Shown here: positions 28,611-32,884 of the stretch, piece by piece
How the letters are laid out: every line of letters begins with the position of its first letter
Numbering within the stretch: the stretch's first letter is position 1
NCBI RefSeq assembly: GCF_002902385.1
Contig: NZ_PPQH01000022.1
Coordinates: 1 to 32,884 of the forward strand
Direction of reading: 5' to 3'
DNA: 32,884 nt
Origin: Staphylococcus intermedius NCTC 11048
Lineage (GTDB): Bacteria > Bacillota > Bacilli > Staphylococcales > Staphylococcaceae
Notes under the pieces: generated by a model
What the model was told of the DNA's origin: nothing
The model's database searches: none
Seen by the model: the letters and a program-made list of their open reading frames with translations, nothing else
Program-made: the position numbers and the translations under genes

Positions 28611-29402
28611 TTAGCGTGCATCAGTAATACCAGTGATTGGTAACACTTGTGCCAATGTAAAGGCTAAGATGACAATCACCACTGTAATCATAATAAGAAT
28701 CAAATCTTTATAACTAAACGGGACATGATAATAATATGTTCGTGGCCCGTCTTTAAAGCCTTTTTTCTCCATTGCAACAGATAAACGATGTGCTTTTCTA
28801 ATATTCTGACTGAGCAAAGGAATTAACAAATGTTTCAGACGTTTGAAGCCAGAATAGTTGCGATTATCAATCATTTGATAGCGCATTTTTAAGGCATTAC
28901 GCAGTTGGAAAAGCGACTCTAACATGATTGGTATCATACGAAATGCTGCCATAAAAGCATAAGCCACTTTCGGTTTCACTTTTAAATGTTGCATCAAACT
29001 GTAAAAAATCATAATGACTTGTGACGTAAAGGCAATTGACAATCCAAAATAACTCACAGTCATCGTCCGGAATGAGAGGTGCAGTCCTCGTACAAGGCTT
29101 TCCGTCGTAATGTTGACGAAGCCGAATTTCAATAACTCATGTTGTCCGTCACCGTAAAAGATCATGAATAATGAGGAGGTGAGAGCGAAAAATGTTGCGA
29201 CTAATGTGAAGGTCAAAACGACTTTCCACTGTGTTCCAGCAACGAGTAACATATAAATAAGCATCAACGTCGCAAGATAAATCATGACGTCAAAATGGTG
29301 AACGAAAATAATGAAGAAGAAGAGTGCGACACCTAAAAATAATTTGGTTACAATATTCACATCATCCATAAAAGTGTGTCGTGTTTTCCAAGATTCAATC
29401 AT
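28611..29402 (-). CDS. ykoC: ECF transporter T component, YkoC-like
   Basis: The 263-residue transmembrane scaffold of an energy-coupling-factor importer, with about five to six hydrophobic segments and the long cytoplasmic helical region between residues ~150 and 215. EcfT proteins contact the ATPases through two short Ala-Arg-Gly-like motifs; here the second reads AMEKKGF, a changed version. It overlaps the ATPase gene by 4 bases, and AAGGGGGG lies upstream of ATG 29402. With the S component YkoE and the ATPase YkoD it forms a dedicated importer. The TPP riboswitch upstream of the operon points to thiamine or its pyrimidine precursor as substrate. Confidence 0.87.
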   Translation of the reverse strand: MIESWKTRHTFMDDVNIVTKLFLGVALFFFIIFVHHFDVMIYLATLMLIYMLLVAGTQWKVVLTFTLVATFFALTSSLFMIFYGDGQHELLKFGFVNITTESLVRGLHLSFRTMTVSYFGLSIAFTSQVIMIFYSLMQHLKVKPKVAYAFMAAFRMIPIMLESLFQLRNALKMRYQMIDNRNYSGFKRLKHLLIPLLSQNIRKAHRLSVAMEKKGFKDGPRTYYYHVPFSYKDLILIMITVVIVILAFTLAQVLPITGITDAR

Positions 29403-30802
29403 GTGCGCCCCCCCTTAACTTCATAGAGTTTGCCATCTTTAACTTCTATCCGACGAGTAGGGTAACGTTCAATGATATGTGCATCATGTGTGACCATTAA
29501 TATCGTTTGTCCTTGTGCCACGCGACTCTGGAATAATTCAATTAATTTAAACGTATTATGACTGTCTAAGCCGAACGTCGGTTCATCTAATAAAATAATA
29601 TCTGCATGCGTACTTAATGCTGTCGCTACACTGAGACGACGCTTTTGTCCCATAGATAATTCAAATGGGTGTTGCCTTGACACATGTTTCAAATCAAGCA
29701 ATTCTAACATTTCTTCAGTCATCGATTTCGCATGTTCAGGATCCATATGATGATAGTTGACCCATATTTCATCAAACACGCTATTTTGAATAAATTGCAG
29801 TTCAGGATTTTGATACACTAAAAACATGTGTTGTGCAGCATCTTTAATTTTAGTTAATTTCTGCCCATCGTAACGCATATTCCCCTTATAGCGTATCAAT
29901 TGCATCATCGACTCTAACAGCGAAGTCTTGCCCGAACCATTTTTTCCTGTGAGGGTAATCCATTCTCCCGGTCCAATATGTAATGCGTCAACTTCATACA
30001 ATTGATGACGGCCCCTTTGTATAGCGCCTCGTTCGAATGAAAAATGAAAATTTTGCGTTGTCGCTTGAACGACATGTTGGGGTTTAGGTGCATGAGACCA
30101 CGCTTTTGGATGCCATACCCCATATTCACTTAACAAATCCTCAAAGTGCGACATAATGTATTCAGGAGTTCCTTGTTGTATTATACGACCTTGATGATCC
30201 ATCAGTATGACTCGATCAACATGGTGCCAAATATGTTCTACTTTATGCTCGACAATTAATACTGTTTTATCTTTCCACAAATCCTTTAAAAGATTCCACA
30301 AATTTTCAGTCGCCTCTATATCCAACATGGCAGTCGGTTCGTCAAGAAACAATGTATCTGCCCCTTGGAGTAAAGTTCCTGCAATAGCGAGTTTTTGCTT
30401 CATACCACCACTCAATTGATGAATACGTTGCTTTGGATTTACATCAAGGCCGACATATTGTAACGCTTGTTGTATACGCGCATCCATGTCTTGACGTGGG
30501 ATTTGTTGGTTTTCTAAAATAAATGCCAATTCTTCATTCACTTGAGGCATACAAAACTGCGAATCGGGGTCTTGGAAAATGACACCTGAATTTTCGGCAA
30601 TTTCTAAAACATCATATTTCATCGGTAAATCGATTAAATTCGGTACAATACCACTTAACACATTGAGCAATGTACTTTTACCTGAACCAGACGGCCCAAG
30701 TAAAAGTACTTTTTCTTTGTCTTTGATTTCTACGTCAATCCCGTCAAAAATTTTATAATCTGCACTCGGGTATTTTAAACGTAAATTTTTAACTTTTAAC
30801 AC
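29399..30802 (-). CDS. ykoD: ECF transporter fused double ATPase, YkoD-like
   Basis: A 467-residue protein with two ABC ATPase domains in one chain. The first has LLGPSGSGKSTLL near residue 35, signature LSGGMKQKLAIA and Walker B TLFLDEPTAMLD. The second has LTGKNGSGKTSLL near residue 285, signature LSMGQKRRLSVA and ILLDEPTFGLD. The second signature has Met in place of the first Gly of LSGGQ, so the two ATP sites may be unequal. It starts with GTG 30802 after an AAGGGTGACC site. It powers uptake through YkoC/YkoE, 12 bases after ykoE. Confidence 0.9.
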   Translation of the reverse strand: MLKVKNLRLKYPSADYKIFDGIDVEIKDKEKVLLLGPSGSGKSTLLNVLSGIVPNLIDLPMKYDVLEIAENSGVIFQDPDSQFCMPQVNEELAFILENQQIPRQDMDARIQQALQYVGLDVNPKQRIHQLSGGMKQKLAIAGTLLQGADTLFLDEPTAMLDIEATENLWNLLKDLWKDKTVLIVEHKVEHIWHHVDRVILMDHQGRIIQQGTPEYIMSHFEDLLSEYGVWHPKAWSHAPKPQHVVQATTQNFHFSFERGAIQRGRHQLYEVDALHIGPGEWITLTGKNGSGKTSLLESMMQLIRYKGNMRYDGQKLTKIKDAAQHMFLVYQNPELQFIQNSVFDEIWVNYHHMDPEHAKSMTEEMLELLDLKHVSRQHPFELSMGQKRRLSVATALSTHADIILLDEPTFGLDSHNTFKLIELFQSRVAQGQTILMVTHDAHIIERYPTRRIEVKDGKLYEVKGGRT

Positions 30803-30814
30803 GATAGGTCACCC

Positions 30815-31390
30815 TTACAATGCATCGTAATCGTCTTTGGAAGCAGGACGAAATAGTTTTGTTACACCGGTCTGATCCAACGCCTTAACGAGTAGGTAAG
30901 GGAATACACCGGCTAAAATTGCACCACTGATGATACGGAAGCTAATCAGTAAAATTAAATTCCAAGTCGCAACTTCATTTAAATAGCCATAGTACCAATC
31001 GATAGGTAAGCTAATAATTGCGGCCGCCATACCTGCTAGAACTGCAACCATTAAGGCACGGGATTTGTAGCGGAAAATGGCAAAAATGATTTCACATGCT
31101 AGACCTTGAAGTAACGCGTAAATAATAGTAGGAATATCAAAGCGTCCCATCATTATCGTTTCTCCAGCACCTGCAGCAAATTCAGCCAACAATGCAATTC
31201 CCATTTTAGGAATGATGAGATATGCCACTACTGCAGCACTAAACCACATGCCATACATCAATTGATCAAGATGTAAACCTAATGGCTGTAAAGTATTTGT
31301 GACAGCCCACCACAAATTATAAATCACTGCAAAGATCACAGATACGAGTACAGTGACGAGGATGTCTGACAACGTTAAGCCTTTTTTCAT
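30815..31390 (-). CDS. ykoE: ECF transporter S component, YkoE-like (thiamine-related)
   Basis: A 191-residue membrane protein with five to six hydrophobic segments, the substrate-binding part of the importer. MKKGLTLSDILVTVLVS, NLWWAVTNTLQPLG and GAGETIMMG near residue 75 fit the YkoE family. The frame opens at 31426, but GGAGG upstream of ATG 31390 sets the start. It is the first gene of ykoEDC and lies behind a TPP riboswitch and a terminator hairpin, so it is made only when thiamine pyrophosphate is scarce. Substrate (thiamine or hydroxymethylpyrimidine) is inferred from the riboswitch and family. Confidence 0.88.
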   Translation of the reverse strand: MKKGLTLSDILVTVLVSVIFAVIYNLWWAVTNTLQPLGLHLDQLMYGMWFSAAVVAYLIIPKMGIALLAEFAAGAGETIMMGRFDIPTIIYALLQGLACEIIFAIFRYKSRALMVAVLAGMAAAIISLPIDWYYGYLNEVATWNLILLISFRIISGAILAGVFPYLLVKALDQTGVTKLFRPASKDDYDAL

Positions 31391-31412
31391 ATGTAAATTC
31401 CTCCCAAAAATT

Positions 31413-31450
31413 AAAAAAATACGCATATCTTAAACTGAAGATAGGCGCAT
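31413..31450 (-). terminator. Riboswitch-controlled terminator upstream of ykoE
   Basis: On the - strand TGCGCCTATCTT (31439-31450) pairs with AAGATATGCGTA (31420-31431) with a single mismatch and one G-U pair, followed by seven T (31412-31419). It lies between the TPP aptamer and the ribosome-binding site, as expected for an attenuator closed when TPP binds. Confidence 0.8.
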
Positions 31451-31527
31451 CATGTGCTCATTGATATATGGATAAGCTATCGAAAAGACAGACATGGTCC
31501 ATCATTCAATATGCAAATCATCATAAA

Positions 31528-31613
31528 ACACTTTCCTACGCTAGTATCATCTAGTTCAGGTTCAAAGGGTTTGAGGTCACACCTCATCTCAGCTTTCACA
31601 CCCCTAGTGTGCG
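31528..31613 (-). promoter_or_regulatory. TPP riboswitch (THI element)
   Basis: Read on the - strand the aptamer has the universal TPP motifs in order: ACTAGGGGTG, CTGAGATGAGG, ACCTCAAACCC, TTTGAACCTGA and CTAGCGTAGGAAAGTG. These form the thi-box cores that bind the pyrimidine (CTGAGA) and pyrophosphate (CCCTTTGAACCTG) parts of TPP. It controls ykoEDC through the terminator at 31413-31450. Confidence 0.96.
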
Positions 31614-31631
31614 TATTTAATTGATAATGCC

Positions 31632-31660
31632 AATGTACACCGAGAATATTGAAAAGTCAA
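31632..31660 (-). promoter_or_regulatory. Promoter of the ykoEDC transcript
   Basis: On the - strand TTGACT (31655-31660) and TACATT (31632-31637) are separated by 17 bases, which puts the transcript start a few bases before the TPP aptamer. Confidence 0.55.
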
Positions 31661-31924
31661 GGTGTCTAACGCGGAATGACTCAATATTTGTAAATCAACA
31701 AAGCATTAAAAATGTATATTTTGTAAAAAAGAATAGTGAGTGTATTGTCATATTAAAGATAATGAAAATCATCAAAATGACCTTCAATGCAATGCGTGAT
31801 ATGAGAGAAGGAAAAGTTCATAGTTGATAAAACACGATTTAAGACAGACAATTAAATACACTCTCGTTCAAAAGTGACGACATATAAAAAACGAAATAAC
31901 AGCTCGAGACACCTGAGGAATGCA

Positions 31925-31992
31925 TCCAATGCTTAAATACAAAATTTTTGTAGCACATAAGTTTTCTGCTTAGCTCTCGAAAACGCACCATG
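31925..31992 (-). repeat. Decayed fragment of the intergenic repeat (hairpin C part)
   Basis: AATTTTTGTAGCACATAAG and TTTTCTGCTTAGCTCTCG follow the order of AAATCTTTGTGACACATGAG and ATTTCTGTACTGCTCCC in copy 3 (28142-28178). Many bases have changed and the stem is no longer paired. Confidence 0.5.
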
Positions 31993-32189
31993 ATCATTAC
32001 CCTAAACCGTGATACAAGAAATTATAAAATTAGAAGTTGTTTTAAATGTTGATGAGGAATGGTTGTGACTTAAGTTTGATTTTGCTTTAATGCATTTCAT
32101 TTTATCGGTTAAAGTAACGCACTAAAGATTGAAAGAACGATACTAAAAGAGAAGTTAAAATGTCTTTTGATGATAGCTGATTGGAGCGA

Positions 32190-32322
32190 AACTCCTGAGG
32201 CATCGAGCCGAAACCGAAAATCCACCAACGCTTCAACTCATGTAGCGGTTCAATCAAACGTTGATTAGTTGAGGTGAGGCGCCTCGGAACGCGAGACCAA
32301 TAGAGGCTATCAAAAAAGACTT
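32190..32322 (-). repeat. Decayed copy of the intergenic repeat (hairpin B part)
   Basis: CGAAAATCCACCAACGCTTC, CAATCAAACGTTGATTAGTTGAG and a GGAACGCGA block match copies 2 and 3 in order. The hairpin B stem is still largely pairable (CAACGTTT with AAGCGTTG on the - strand, one G-U pair). The rest has decayed. Confidence 0.65.
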
Positions 32323-32388
32323 TCATACTAAAGGGATCAGCATCGTTCGTCAATCTGTAAGAAACATCTCAATGAAACGAGTGATATC

Positions 32389-32451
32389 GAAATGCTTTAA
32401 AGACTAAATGTTTTAAAGACGAAATGCTTTAAACACTGAATGTTTTTAAAC
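32389..32451. repeat. Short tandem repeats of 14-17 bases
   Basis: Four degenerate units in a row, each close to GAAATGCTTTAAAGAC: 32389-32405, 32406-32420, 32421-32437 and 32438-32451. They end just before the terminator of the small gene at 32505. Confidence 0.6.
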
Positions 32452-32454
32452 GAA

Positions 32455-32488
32455 TAAAAAAGGAACAGGCTACAATCAGCCCATTCCT
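32455..32488 (-). terminator. Terminator of the 43-residue protein gene
   Basis: On the - strand AGGAATGGGC (32479-32488) pairs with GCCTGTTCCT (32461-32470), ten pairs including two G-U, followed by a T-run. It begins 16 bases after the stop codon. Confidence 0.83.
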
Positions 32489-32504
32489 CAAACATCAAGC
32501 ACGA

Positions 32505-32636
32505 CTATTCAAAAGTCTTTTGAATATCATCTTTCGTTTTTTCTGCACCATCTTTGGCATCTTGAGTTTTATCTTTCAACTCATTCTCTTTATCTTTCGC
32601 TTGTTCTGCAGCTTTTTTAATATCATTTTCAGCCAT
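32505..32636 (-). CDS. Small charged helical protein, CsbD/LEA-like
   Basis: A 43-residue protein, almost free of hydrophobic residues and dominated by Lys, Asp, Glu, Ala and Gln, with repeated elements such as KAAEQAKDKE and DAKDGAEKTKDD. Such sequence forms amphipathic helices and resembles the small general-stress proteins of the CsbD type or LEA-like hydrophilins; it is not a close match to staphylococcal CsbD, which is about 60 residues. An AAAGGA site lies about 11 bases upstream of ATG 32636; another in-frame ATG (32648) has no usable site. The coding region is supported by a matching promoter and a strong terminator right after it. The function is unknown, and a SigB-dependent stress role is plausible. 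Confidence 0.65.
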   Translation of the reverse strand: MAENDIKKAAEQAKDKENELKDKTQDAKDGAEKTKDDIQKTFE

Positions 32637-32675
32637 TTCAAACGCCATCCTTTCAATTAATTTATATCATCACTA

Positions 32676-32700
32676 TTACCTTTATGTGCACAACCTAAAC
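32676..32700 (-). promoter_or_regulatory. Possible SigB promoter of the small charged protein
   Basis: On the - strand GTTTAG (32695-32700) and AGGTAA (32676-32681) are 13 bases apart, close to the SigB consensus GTTTww-N12-15-GGGwAw (one mismatch). The transcript would start about 35 bases before the ATG. Confidence 0.4.
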
Positions 32701-32839
32701 ATATGAATTAAATCTATGTCGTCAAAAATAAAATTTTGACATACCGATTTCTTAACACAGAAGAAGTTTAAACGAGTTTGAAATGATTGCAAGTCTAAAA
32801 ATATGTAATGCTTTTTTTCGTATAAAAATAAATGATTTT

Positions 32840-32848
32840 TGTTATACT
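32840..32848 (+). promoter_or_regulatory. Possible extended -10 promoter at the window edge
   Basis: TGTTATACT gives the TGnTATAAT-type extended -10, with no good -35. It may serve a gene beginning near 32869 (ATGCAACTAATGGAT) that runs out of the window. Confidence 0.25.
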
Positions 32849-32884
32849 TAATGAATCAATACATAGTAAATGCAACTAATGGAT

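Larger units (their letters stand above)
31661..32388. other. Gene-free region with decayed repeat pieces
   Basis: No credible gene. The open frame 31621-31827 (+) overlaps the riboswitch promoter and lacks family features. Two pieces resemble the intergenic repeats in the orientation of copy 3: 31925-31992 and 32190-32322. Between them I see no feature. Confidence 0.6.

Noticed and set aside
31621..31827. 68-codon frame on the + strand
   Set aside because: It starts on the promoter of the TPP riboswitch, has no convincing ribosome-binding site and low-complexity AT-driven composition.
27825..32322. Using G-U pairs to decide which strand of the repeat is the RNA
   Set aside because: Hairpin B in the decayed copy and hairpin D in copy 3 favour one strand, but hairpin E in copy 3 favours the other, so the evidence is mixed.
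32102..32353. 83-codon frame on the - strand
   Set aside because: It lies in a decayed repeat copy and has no ribosome-binding site or family features.

Overview
The window looks like chromosome from an AT-rich Firmicute of the genus Staphylococcus. The evidence is an aa3-type quinol oxidase operon in the order qoxA-B-C-D, a folD gene divergent from an uninterrupted purEKCSQLFMNHD operon that lacks purB, and a TPP-riboswitch-controlled ykoE-D-C transporter. From memory, this order matches the S. aureus core genome. The extra genes (a second TagGH-like export cluster, a nucleoside hydrolase next to qox, hmp between qox and folD) suggest a species other than S. aureus. I would guess the hyicus-intermedius group, without certainty.

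Layout. 1-6514 (+): surface-glycan cluster with an asparagine-synthase-like PP-loop protein (cut by the window edge), a TagG-like permease, a GT4 glycosyltransferase, a TagH-like ATPase, a serine-hydrolase-like protein and a second, membrane-attached GT4. 6624-7265 (+): lipoprotein with two PepSY-like repeats. 7680-8585 (-): nucleoside hydrolase. 8753-12729 (-): qoxABCD. 13230-13565 (-): small secreted Ig-like protein. 13793-14938 (+): flavohaemoglobin Hmp. 15568-16425 (-): folD. 16635-27814 (+): eleven-gene purine operon from PRPP to IMP (without purB), read from a promoter preceded by PurR-type boxes. 28611-31613 (-): TPP riboswitch, attenuator and ykoEDC. 32505-32636 (-): 43-residue charged helical protein behind a possible SigB promoter.

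How the genes fit together. FolD supplies the one-carbon folate that PurN and PurH consume, and its promoter region is shared with purE and carries PurBox-like motifs. QoxABCD is the terminal quinol oxidase, and Hmp detoxifies the nitric oxide that would poison it. YkoEDC is an ECF importer for a thiamine-related compound, shut off by TPP. The glycan cluster has all the parts of an ABC-exported, amino- or acyl-modified wall polymer, but its product cannot be read from sequence.

The most unusual feature is a family of about 0.4-0.55 kb non-coding repeats (7281-7672, 14946-15480, 27825-28350, plus decayed pieces at 31925-31992 and 32190-32322). An intact copy sits in each of the three convergent gene junctions of the window and in no other junction. 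The copies are built from nested long-range inverted repeats enclosing smaller hairpins. Several stems stay perfectly paired between copies although their sequences differ, which points to selection on a folded RNA or DNA structure. One end carries a terminator-like hairpin whose loop is inverted in one copy.
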